Shown one piece after another: positions 47,175 to 56,100 of a DNA stretch of 64,000 bases. Under the pieces are notes generated by a model that worked only from the letters and a program-made list of their open reading frames with translations, was not told the DNA's origin and made no database searches. Within the stretch, counting starts at the first letter, position 1; each line of letters starts with the position of its first letter. A program made the position numbers and the translations under genes. The stretch is taken from NCBI GenBank assembly GCA_020846195.1, contig JADLEJ010000004.1:372001-436000 (forward strand), read 5' to 3'. Origin of the DNA: Nitrospira sp. Its GTDB lineage: Bacteria > Nitrospirota > Nitrospiria > Nitrospirales > Nitrospiraceae.

Positions 47175-47668
47175 GGATGCAACCCTTTCACGACGCCCTT
47201 CGTAATCACCAGCGCCACGGGAATGCGCTGCTTCATAAAAGTCTCGGCGACCCACTTAAAATCTTCGACGGCGGTGCTCTCCGTCAGAGTCCGGTGCGGA
47301 ATCTTCATGGTATCGAGGAAATGCGGCATGACTTCGCCCATCACCAAATGCTCGGGAGCATCCTTGCCGCCTTGGCCCCGCCAAGAGACGATCAAAATAC
47401 AGGGCTGCCGGTAGATCATATTTAACGAGATCAGCGTATTGAGCGAGGTGCCGAGCCCGGAGTTCTGCATCAAGACGGCGGGAATTTTGCCGGCCATATA
47501 CGCGCCGGCGGCCATCCCCACCGCTTCGTCTTCCCGCACGGCCGGCGTATAGATCCGCCGCACCATCAATTCAGCAATAATGCCGCCCAGAATCGAGTCG
47601 GGGACCCCGGTAAAAAAGTCGACCCCCATATCCTGAAGCGCCTGAACGAACGCATCGCTTTCAATCAT
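47171..47668 (-). CDS. Phosphonopyruvate/sulfopyruvate decarboxylase, N-terminal (alpha) subunit
   Basis: MIESDAFVQALQDMGVDFFTGVPDSILGGIIAEL...REDEAVGMAAGAYMAGKIPAVLMQNSGLGTSLNTLISL; TGA/ATG overlap with beta. Confidence 0.87.
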   Translation of the reverse strand: MIESDAFVQALQDMGVDFFTGVPDSILGGIIAELMVRRIYTPAVREDEAVGMAAGAYMAGKIPAVLMQNSGLGTSLNTLISLNMIYRQPCILIVSWRGQGGKDAPEHLVMGEVMPHFLDTMKIPHRTLTESTAVEDFKWVAETFMKQRIPVALVITKGVVKGLHP

Positions 47669-47857
47669 CTCGCTCCCGATCGTTGTTCGATGTCGATATG
47701 CGGGACTAGCATCGACACAGCCCAGTCCCAAATCCCGCGCATTATAAGACAGGGCTGCACGCATTCTCAACAAACCGTCCGGTTGCGCCGGTCTCAGCAC
47801 CATGGTAGCGTGGGGAGCGGGCATCGAGAGATTGCTCTTTGGATACGGCGCGCGACC

Positions 47858-48382
47858 ATGACGAACCAACTGCTCCGCCACCTCCTTCTCGGACTTGTCT
47901 GTGCCTCCAGTGCGCTCGATGCGTTGCCGGTTTCTGCGGTCCCGATGATCAACGACCCGAAAGGGTTTCAGAATATCGAATGGGGCGCCACGCTGGCCGA
48001 ACGCGACGGGATCGCGCCGGCGAAAACCGGCTCCCATATATCCGAATATCGCTCGACGGCCGGCCCGGCCATCTTCGCCGGAGCGGAGATGACCAGCATT
48101 CTCCTGCTCTCGGTCGATGACCAATTCGCCCGCGTGACCATTCGCTATCAGGGTGAGCAGACCCACGCGCAAGTCATGAAGTTTCTCGAAACTCAATTTG
48201 GGCCGTTGGAGCGCATCCCCGGACAGATGGCGCGGGGACTGAACCAGCAATACAATTGGAGGGGGCCTGAAACAGAAATCAATGTCACCTATCAAGCGAA
48301 CACGGAGCGCGGTTTCATCTTCATCGACAGCCGCACATTGGCGCCGCGCTTCAACGATCACATCACCGACTCGGCAGAATAA
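47858..48382 (+). CDS. Exported hypothetical protein (tandem paralog 1)
   Basis: Signal-like N-terminus then VPMINDPKGFQNIEWGATLAE...; similar to the next ORF. Confidence 0.72.
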   Translation: MTNQLLRHLLLGLVCASSALDALPVSAVPMINDPKGFQNIEWGATLAERDGIAPAKTGSHISEYRSTAGPAIFAGAEMTSILLLSVDDQFARVTIRYQGEQTHAQVMKFLETQFGPLERIPGQMARGLNQQYNWRGPETEINVTYQANTERGFIFIDSRTLAPRFNDHITDSAE

Positions 48383-48398
48383 AGGAGCCTGACAGACT

Positions 48399-48914
48399 AT
48401 GCGCCGCGTCCCATTGCGCCTGACCGCCGCCCTCCTCGGAATGCTGCTTCAGACGGCGCTGGCGTTCGCCGTGCCGATCGTCAACGACCCGAACGGGTTC
48501 GAAGGTCTTCCCTGGGAGTCGGCGATCGCGGAAGGCGACCGGTTCACTAAAGTTGAAGAGGCCGGACGGCTGCTGTCCTATGAGCTCAAGAGCGGCCAGC
48601 CGGTTCTCGGCACGATCCCAGTCGAAGTCTTGCGCTTCACCACGTTCGATGGCAAATTCGGCCGCGTGCTCGTCCGCTATCACGGCAAAGAAACGCACGA
48701 GCACATCCTGGCCTATCTGCAAACCCAATATGGCCCGCTCGACCGCACGCCGGGGCAGATCTCAGTCGGCCCCATCCGCGTCTATGCCTGGCATGGCTTC
48801 GACACGGAGATCACGCTCCGGTACGAGTCGCGAATGGAGCGCGGGATCATCTTTTTCGAAAGCCGCATCCTGCGCGAAAAGCTTTCGGAGGGCAATTCCG
48901 GCACCGTGTTTTAG
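48399..48914 (+). CDS. Exported hypothetical protein (tandem paralog 2)
   Basis: MRRVPLRLTAALLGMLLQTALAFAVPIVNDPNGFEGLPWESAIAE...; shares YLQTQ(Y/F)GPL(D/E)R(T/I)PGQ with paralog 1. Confidence 0.78.
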   Translation: MRRVPLRLTAALLGMLLQTALAFAVPIVNDPNGFEGLPWESAIAEGDRFTKVEEAGRLLSYELKSGQPVLGTIPVEVLRFTTFDGKFGRVLVRYHGKETHEHILAYLQTQYGPLDRTPGQISVGPIRVYAWHGFDTEITLRYESRMERGIIFFESRILREKLSEGNSGTVF

Positions 48915-49142
48915 CGCGCCCCCGGCATAACGGCGCAAGAATTCGCCGAATCCCTGGCAATTCCTCCTCCTTTGCAACATACTGCCTTCTGTCGCATCGC
49001 CCTGCTTCCCAAGCAGCGGAGCCCTCCCATCTTCCAGGGGACGATCCCTCCTATTAGGGAATGTTCAGCAACAGAGCGCGAGCGTACAGTACAACGACAG
49101 ACCGACCGATAAGGACCTAGATACCGGTTTCCGGAGGTGCTC

Positions 49143-49559
49143 ATGAAAAAGCCGTTACCGACGCCCGTAAAAACCGGGCGCCCTGCCTACTCCAGTCTGG
49201 ACAAACGCTTTTCCGAGCGAGTCGCCATCACCTGTCCGATGCACTACACAGGAGAAGTTCCAACCCAGCCGCACAAGGGCGAAGGGGTCACGAAAGATAT
49301 TTCGCTCTCCGGCTGCAAGCTGATCGGCGAACATCCCATCACCCGCGGAACGTTACTATCATTGACGATTGCGCTGCCGGACGGGGAAAGCCCACTGAAG
49401 CTCACATCCGCTCATGTCGTCTGGGTGTCGGGGTGCCAGTTTTCTGTCCGCTTTATGCAACTCAGCCAATCTGACCGCAAACGCATTCAAGCCTTCCTCT
49501 GGAAAAACATTACGCACAACACAGTTCAAAACCAACGGGCTCGATTCCGATTGGTGTAA
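49143..49559 (+). CDS. PilZ domain protein
   Basis: KRFSERVAITCPM, DISLSGCKL. Confidence 0.78.
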   Translation: MKKPLPTPVKTGRPAYSSLDKRFSERVAITCPMHYTGEVPTQPHKGEGVTKDISLSGCKLIGEHPITRGTLLSLTIALPDGESPLKLTSAHVVWVSGCQFSVRFMQLSQSDRKRIQAFLWKNITHNTVQNQRARFRLV

Positions 49560-49886
49560 CAGCATTCGCCGACGCGCCGACTATCTGCGCGTCGGGTTAA
49601 TCCGGCGCTCTCCCCTCAACTCGACTCAGTCCCATCACTCGAATTCCCGCATCCTGACTCACGCTTCTTTCACAACCACCCATCCGAAATCTGTCTCGCT
49701 GCGAATCGGCCGCGACGTCGAATTCGCCCTTTTTTGAACAGCCCCGCGCCTTCATATCCCCCCTTCAGCGGGTGGCCTAATCCCCCGCCTAGGGGGCTGT
49801 CAAATGGCCTGACTCACGATAGGGTTACAGCATCGGATCAACGCAAACAGCCACCCGTACGAGACGAGAAAGAGAGACCTCGCGCA

Positions 49887-50258
49887 ATGAGCTGGTGGAA
49901 ATCGGATACGACGGCCTCATCCTCGCGCACCGCCGTAGCGGGAACGGAACGGCGCCGGGCTCCGCGCATCGGCACAAGATTCACCGTGCGCTATTCGGGA
50001 ACCGACGACCGGAAGATCGTGATGGGGCACGCCGCCATTGTCGACCTGAGCCAGCAGGGGTTCGGCCTTACCGGCATCCGTGGCCTGAAACAAGGGATGG
50101 AGCTGGCTCTCTTTCTCGAACTCCCCGAGTCGGACCGCCCGCTGTGCATTCCACAAGTCCGGGTCCTCTGGATAAACGGGACCCGCTGCGGCATGCAGCT
50201 CCCACCGAAGAAAATCGGGGCGATGGCTTGGATGGATGCCCTGTTGGACAGCCGCTAG
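49887..50258 (+). CDS. PilZ domain protein
   Basis: RRRAPRIGTRFTVRYSG, DLSQQGFGLTG. Confidence 0.8.
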   Translation: MSWWKSDTTASSSRTAVAGTERRRAPRIGTRFTVRYSGTDDRKIVMGHAAIVDLSQQGFGLTGIRGLKQGMELALFLELPESDRPLCIPQVRVLWINGTRCGMQLPPKKIGAMAWMDALLDSR

Positions 50259-50294
50259 ACCGCACCTCCCGTCGCGGCATGAAAGGATTTGGCT

Positions 50295-50690
50295 ATGAAA
50301 CTGCACCCTGCCCAGAATGCGCCCCAAAGTCTGACGCGCGCGACGACTGAACGGCGCGGAATCGACCGCATTCCGCTCTCGTTTAGCCTGAGATATTCCG
50401 GGTCACATGAAACCGGCGCTATCTTGGGCCATGCCACGGCCATCGACATGTCGCGAGAAGGATTGGGCGTTCGAGGCAATCAACCGGTCAACGTCGACAT
50501 GGATCTCACCCTGTTTCTCTCACTGTCCGACACGAAACACCCGCCCGTTGTCATTCAGGCTCAGGTCGCCTGGGTCGACGACCATCGGTTCGGCCTGCGG
50601 TCCACGCATGGCCCGGTCGCATCAGCGCCCCCGCTTCAGCGGTTTCTCCAGTCATTCTTTCACCCGCCGCGCGCCAGCGGGAAAGCCTAA
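50295..50690 (+). CDS. PilZ domain protein
   Basis: ERRGIDRIPLSFSLRYSG, DMSREGLGV. Confidence 0.78.
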   Translation: MKLHPAQNAPQSLTRATTERRGIDRIPLSFSLRYSGSHETGAILGHATAIDMSREGLGVRGNQPVNVDMDLTLFLSLSDTKHPPVVIQAQVAWVDDHRFGLRSTHGPVASAPPLQRFLQSFFHPPRASGKA

Positions 50691-50704
50691 AAGGAGCACC
50701 GATA

Positions 50705-51136
50705 ATGTCTTCAGCCGCCGCACCGCAACCCCGTCCGTCCCGAGCGGACCAGCGACAGACCTATCGTATTACGACGACCAAGCCCCTGCGATATGCGCCA
50801 CGCCATAAAACCAGCCGGATCGGCAACGCCCGCTTGCTCGACCTCTCCGATGCCGGATGCAGCTTCGACAGCACCAGCCGCCTCGCGATGGGAGATCGAC
50901 TGGCCCTGGTCATCGAGCTTCCTCAACCGGTGCTGATTACGGATGCGCAAGTGTTGTGGATCGACGGATCCCGGTACGGGCTGGGCTTTGCGCGAGTCAG
51001 TCCGCTTGAGCGGTCACGCCTGCGCCGGTTTCTCTGGAAACATCTCCCCGATGCCGCCATGAGCGATCTGCTTCCGCTTTTCGCCGCGATCGAAGAGCCG
51101 CATCATTCGCAGAGACGCCCCCACAGCCTGCGGTAA
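50705..51136 (+). CDS. PilZ domain protein
   Basis: DQRQTYRITTTKPLRYA, DLSDAGCSF. Confidence 0.78.
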   Translation: MSSAAAPQPRPSRADQRQTYRITTTKPLRYAPRHKTSRIGNARLLDLSDAGCSFDSTSRLAMGDRLALVIELPQPVLITDAQVLWIDGSRYGLGFARVSPLERSRLRRFLWKHLPDAAMSDLLPLFAAIEEPHHSQRRPHSLR

Positions 51137-51190
51137 CCCGACCCCGCCGCTAATCGCCGCATTGCTTGTCTTCTCCAATTCGCCCATGCT

Positions 51191-51224
51191 ACCGTCGTAG
51201 TAAGCACTCACTCACTACGACGGT
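51191..51224. promoter_or_regulatory. Operator-like inverted repeat immediately upstream of the tetR start
   Basis: ACCGTCGTAGTAAG-CACTCA-CTCACTACGACGGT: 14-bp arms with one mismatch (outer 11 bp perfect), ending one base before ATG 51226. Confidence 0.75.
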
Positions 51225-51225
51225 T

Positions 51226-51876
51226 ATGCTGCGGACACCCCGACCACCCAGACAATCCGGCCAGGAACGCCAGGCCAGCCTGATCCAGGCCGCCACCAGG
51301 CTGTTCGCCAAGAAAGGCTTCAACGGCACCACCACAAAAGAAATCGCCAAGGCCGCCGGCATCAGCGAAGCCCTGGTCTTCAAGCATTTTCCGACCAAGC
51401 GCGCCCTCTATGCCGCCATTCTCGCCGAAAAAGTGACGATCAACGAACTCCTCGGCGCCATCGAAGCATCCGCCCAGAAACAGGACGACCGGCGCGTGTT
51501 TACCTTGATCGCCGGCTATCGCATCCGCCCCGGCGCCGACCCGACGTTATTGCGGCTCTTGCTGTTCAGCGCGCTCGAAGGCCACGAATTGTCCGACATG
51601 TTTTTCGGCAAACACCACAAAGTCTTCTACGATTATCTCGCCGCCTATATTCAGGCCCGGATCGAGGACGGCGCCTTCCGGCAGGTCGATCCTCTTTTAG
51701 CGGCCCGCGCCTTCATCGGCATGGTCGTGCATCACCGCCTGTTGCATGAAATCTTCGGCGTGCGCATGGATCGATCGTACGACGAGACCGTCTCGACCTA
51801 CGTGGACATCTTTCTCCAAGGGCTCGTGGCAACCGCCGCACCAGGCCGCGCCAGGAAGTCGAGGGCCCGGGCATGA
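51226..51876 (+). CDS. TetR/AcrR family transcriptional regulator
   Basis: LIQAATRLFAKKGFNGTTTKEIAKAAGISEALVFKHFPTKRALYAAIL HTH. Confidence 0.93.
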   Translation: MLRTPRPPRQSGQERQASLIQAATRLFAKKGFNGTTTKEIAKAAGISEALVFKHFPTKRALYAAILAEKVTINELLGAIEASAQKQDDRRVFTLIAGYRIRPGADPTLLRLLLFSALEGHELSDMFFGKHHKVFYDYLAAYIQARIEDGAFRQVDPLLAARAFIGMVVHHRLLHEIFGVRMDRSYDETVSTYVDIFLQGLVATAAPGRARKSRARA

Positions 51877-53048
51877 GGTCGCTGAAACAACACCCCTTCG
51901 TCATTCTCGGCGTGATTATTTTCTTTGCGGTCACGGCGCTGGTAGTCTTCCGCCTAAGCAGCGGCGCCAAAACGGACGGCAAGAAGGCGCGCATTATCAC
52001 GGTGGGAATCGCCACCCCGCTGAAGCAAGATCTCCCCATCCGCCTAGCCTACACCGCCGACATCATCCCCAATCAGGTGGTGAGCCTCTTCTCCCGCGTC
52101 AATGGCTACATCGCCAAAATTCACGTGGATAAGGGGGATCAGGTCAAAGCCGGCCAGCTGCTGGTCGAGATCGACCACACGGACTATCAGCATGCGGTCA
52201 ATCAGGCCAAGGCCAATCTCGCGGCGGCCAAAGCCAAAGTCACGCAGCAGCAGGCGGCCGTCCGCAACGCGACATTGATGCTCGACCGAATGCAGGCGCT
52301 CATCAAGGATCAATTTGTGTCGCAGCAGGATTTGGATAACGCCCAGGTCAATTTCGATGGCGCCGCGGCCGCGCTGGAATCCTTGCAGGCCCAGGTCAAG
52401 CAGATGGAGGTCGCGCTCGCCCAGGCGGAGACGAATCTCGCCTATTCCTACATCCGCGCGCCCTTTGCCGGCTATGTCGCGGAGCGCAATCTCGATCCTG
52501 GCGCCAACGTCACGAGCGCCACCGCCAGCACGTCGACCAATTCGCGCGGCATCCTCAGCCTGCATGAGATCGACAAGGTCAGAATTCTGATCGAAGTGGT
52601 GGAGAAGGATATTCCGCTCGTCCACATCGGGCAAACCGCGGAAGTCCGCGCCGAAGCCTATCCCGACCGGGTATTCGACGGAACCGTCACGCGCATCGTC
52701 CAGGCGCTCAATCGCGCCACGCGCACCATGACCGTCGAGATCGATTTGCCCAATAAGGATCGCGCGCTGAAAGGCGGCATGTTCGCGCGGGTCGAAGCGC
52801 TGGTGGGCACTCACCGACAGGCCGTGCAAATCCCGATCGACGCGGTCAGCCGGCTGGAAGACCTGCAATATGTCTACATCGTGCGGGATGGCATCGCCAA
52901 GCGCGTGAATGTCGACATCGGCGCCCGCGAAGAGAATCGCGTGGAAGTGACCAAGGGACTGGCCGGCGACGAGCAAGTCATCGTGTCGGGCAAGGATCTC
53001 GTGCACGACGGCACCTCGGTGCAAACGCAATCGCTGCCACAGTCTTGA
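51873..53048 (+). CDS. RND efflux periplasmic adaptor (membrane fusion protein)
   Basis: GYIAKIHVDKGDQVKAGQLLVEIDHTDY, coiled coil, SYIRAPFAGYVAERNLDPGA. Confidence 0.93.
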   Translation: MRSLKQHPFVILGVIIFFAVTALVVFRLSSGAKTDGKKARIITVGIATPLKQDLPIRLAYTADIIPNQVVSLFSRVNGYIAKIHVDKGDQVKAGQLLVEIDHTDYQHAVNQAKANLAAAKAKVTQQQAAVRNATLMLDRMQALIKDQFVSQQDLDNAQVNFDGAAAALESLQAQVKQMEVALAQAETNLAYSYIRAPFAGYVAERNLDPGANVTSATASTSTNSRGILSLHEIDKVRILIEVVEKDIPLVHIGQTAEVRAEAYPDRVFDGTVTRIVQALNRATRTMTVEIDLPNKDRALKGGMFARVEALVGTHRQAVQIPIDAVSRLEDLQYVYIVRDGIAKRVNVDIGAREENRVEVTKGLAGDEQVIVSGKDLVHDGTSVQTQSLPQS

Positions 53049-53169
53049 GTGCTGAGGCCTGAGCGCTGAGCAGTACCGGCGGACCTAGACGAATGCGACA
53101 ACGTTTCTCGAACGTATCCACTATGACCATCTACCCAGCACCCAGCACTCACCGCTCAGCACGTCCATC

Positions 53170-56100
53170 ATGTGGCTGACCTTACTTGCGCTTCGCAATC
53201 GCATCGGCATTCTAATGCTGTCGCTGGCGATGGTCGTGCTGGGCGTCACCTCGCTGGAACGGCTTCCGGTCGATCTGTTCCCCAATATCCAGGTGCCCGT
53301 CGCCTTCGTCGGCGTCATCTATAAAGGCGCGCCGCCGCTCGACATCGAACAAAGCGTCGTCTACCCCATCGAAAAAGCCGTCAGCTCCGCCTCCAACGTG
53401 GAGCACGTCGAATCGTTTTCCAAGCAAGGGATCGGCGCGGTTCAGATTTGGTTCAACTGGGGCGCCGACATCAATGTCGGCCAGATGGAGGTGATGCAGC
53501 GCATCACGCAGATCCTGAACAGTCTGCCGCCCGGCATCTTGCAACCCTTTATCGTCAAGTTCGACGTCTCCAATATCCCCGTGTCGTTCGTCACCGTGTC
53601 GAGCGACGATCTCGATGAACGGGCGCTCTACGATCTGGCGTACAACACCATCGCCCCGCAGATCGAACAGATTGCCAACGTCGCCGCCGCCACCGTGGAA
53701 GGCGGCAAGATTCGCCAGATCAATATCAATCTGGACCCGGCACTGCTTACCGCGCGCGGATTGTCGATCCTGGACGTGGTCAAATCCGTCAAAGCCGCGA
53801 ATCTGATTCTCCCGTCGGGCGACTTGAAGGCCGGCAATCTCGACTACAACGTCTTCACGAACAATCAATTCAAGACCGTCGATCCCATTCAAGACGTCAT
53901 CGTCGCCGTGAACCAGCAGGGCAACCCCGTCCGCGTCCGCGATGTCGGAACCGTGACCGACTCCTCCGACATCCAGACCAACATCGTCCGCACCGACGGC
54001 GCCAGAGCCGTCTACCTGCGCGTAAACAAGCAGCCCATCGCCAACACAGTCGAAGTCGTGGATGCCCTGCGCGCGGCGCTTCCCAAGATGATCGGCATTC
54101 CGCCGGGCGTGACACTCGGCATCTCCTTCGATCAATCCGTCTATATCCGCCAATCCATTCAGAACCTGATCGAGCAGGCCCTGCACGGATCGCTGCTCGC
54201 GGCCGCCGTCATTCTTATTTTCCTGCGCAATCTGACGAGCACCCTGATCATTTCCGTCTCGATCCCGCTGTCGATCCTCGTGACCTTTATCGTGCTCTAC
54301 TTCACCGGTCAGACACTGAACGTATTCACCCTCGGCGGGCTGGCCTTGGGCATCGGGCGGCTCGTCGACGACTCCATCGTCGAACTGGAAAATATTCAGC
54401 GGCACCTCAATACGACCCCGCGCCGCTGGGACGCCATTCTGGAAGCCGCCCGCGAAGTGGCCATGCCGATCTTCGCCTCGACCGTCACGACGGTGGTCGT
54501 CTTTCTGCCTATGTTCTTCGTCGTCGGCATCGCGCGGCTGCTGTTGATCCCCTTGACCGTCACGATCGCCATCGCCCTCTTCACCTCATTTTTTATTTCG
54601 CGCACGGTCACTCCGGCGCTCTGCTACAAGTTTCTGAAACCTGAGCAAGACGCCCACCGGTCGATGCCTGCCTGGTTCGTGCGCATCATGGACTGGAGCC
54701 GGGACCGGTACGAATCGCTGGATCGCCGTTATGAAGGCTCACTGCGCTGGGTGCTTGCGCACCGCCGCACCTTCATCGCCACCATCGTGCTCATCTTCAT
54801 CGGCTCCCTCATGCTGCTGCCGATGATTGGCACGGAGTTCCTGCCGGTCTCGGACGAAAGCCAGTTCCGCATCGTGCTGCGCGCGCCGGTCGGGCAGCGC
54901 GTCGAAAAGACGGAGCAGCAAGTAGCGGAAGTTGAGCGCGTGCTTCGAGAGAACATTCCACCAGACGAACTGGAAACAATGGTCTCCAGCACCGGCGTCC
55001 TCGCTCAAGGCCGCTCATCCCTCTTCAATCCCAACACCGGGCCGCATACTTCCGTTATCTCCGTCTACCTCACCCCGCCCGACAAACGGAAACGAAACCA
55101 GGTGCAGGTCATGAACGACGTGCGGCCAAAAATCATCAAGCTCTTCCCCGGCGTCGCCATGTTCTTCGATCCAGGCGGACTCGTAAAGCGGGTGACGAGT
55201 TTCGGATCGCAGAAATCGATCGACGTCGAGATTTACGGCTATGACTTTGAAAAAGCGCGCGGCGTCATCCGTCAGGTCGAGGACGCGATGCACAAGACCG
55301 CGGGAATCGCCGACGTCGAAGTGAGCCGGGAAGAGAACTACCCGGAGGTCAACGTGGTGGTGGACCGTGAAAAAGCCGCGCTGCTCGGCATCAGCGAAAC
55401 CGACGTGGCCAATGCCGTGCTGTTCTCCCTCAACGGAAACGGCCAAACCGACCCGATCATCTACACCGATCCGCAGAACGGCAACGAGTATTACATCAGC
55501 GCCTGGCTCGCCGAAGAACACCGCAAGGATCTCACCGACCTGGAGAACATTCTGCTCACGACGAAGGCAGGCCAGCCGGTGCTGCTCAAGAATGTGGCGT
55601 CGCTGAAGCTGAATGCCGGGCCCGTGAAGATCGACCGGAAATATTTCCAGCGCGTCGTCCACATTACGGCCAACCCCACCACTCGCCCCTTGGGAGCCAT
55701 TGCCGACGATCTTGAAACGGCCTTCGCCGCCCTCCAACTACCGACAGGCTTTACCATCAAATTGGCGGGACAGATTCAGCAACAGCGGGAAACCTTCCAA
55801 GGCTTGCAGTTCGCGACAGTCCTCGCGCTGGCGCTGGTCTATATGGTGATGGCGGCGCAGTTCAAATCGCTCATCGACCCCTTCATCATCATGTTCTCGG
55901 TGCCGATGGGGTTCCCCGGCGTGATTCTGATCCTCTTCCTGACCAACACCACGCTCTCGACCACCTCGATGATGGGGATCATCATGATGCTCGGGATCGT
56001 CGTGTCGAACGGCGTGCTCCTCGTCGATTACACGAACGTCCTGCGCCGCAAAGGCTATGCGCTATCGGATGCCGTCATCACGGCCTCTCGTACCCGCTTG

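Noticed and set aside
47669-48361. N-terminal extension of the 396-aa ORF at 47171-48361
   Set aside because: Upstream part is antisense to the exported paralog gene; the true decarboxylase start is MIESDAFVQ at 47668
52044-54405. Long minus-strand ORFs (328 and 397 aa) opposite the RND adaptor and permease
   Set aside because: Mirror translations rich in D/G/H/R with no domain; the plus-strand genes are unambiguous
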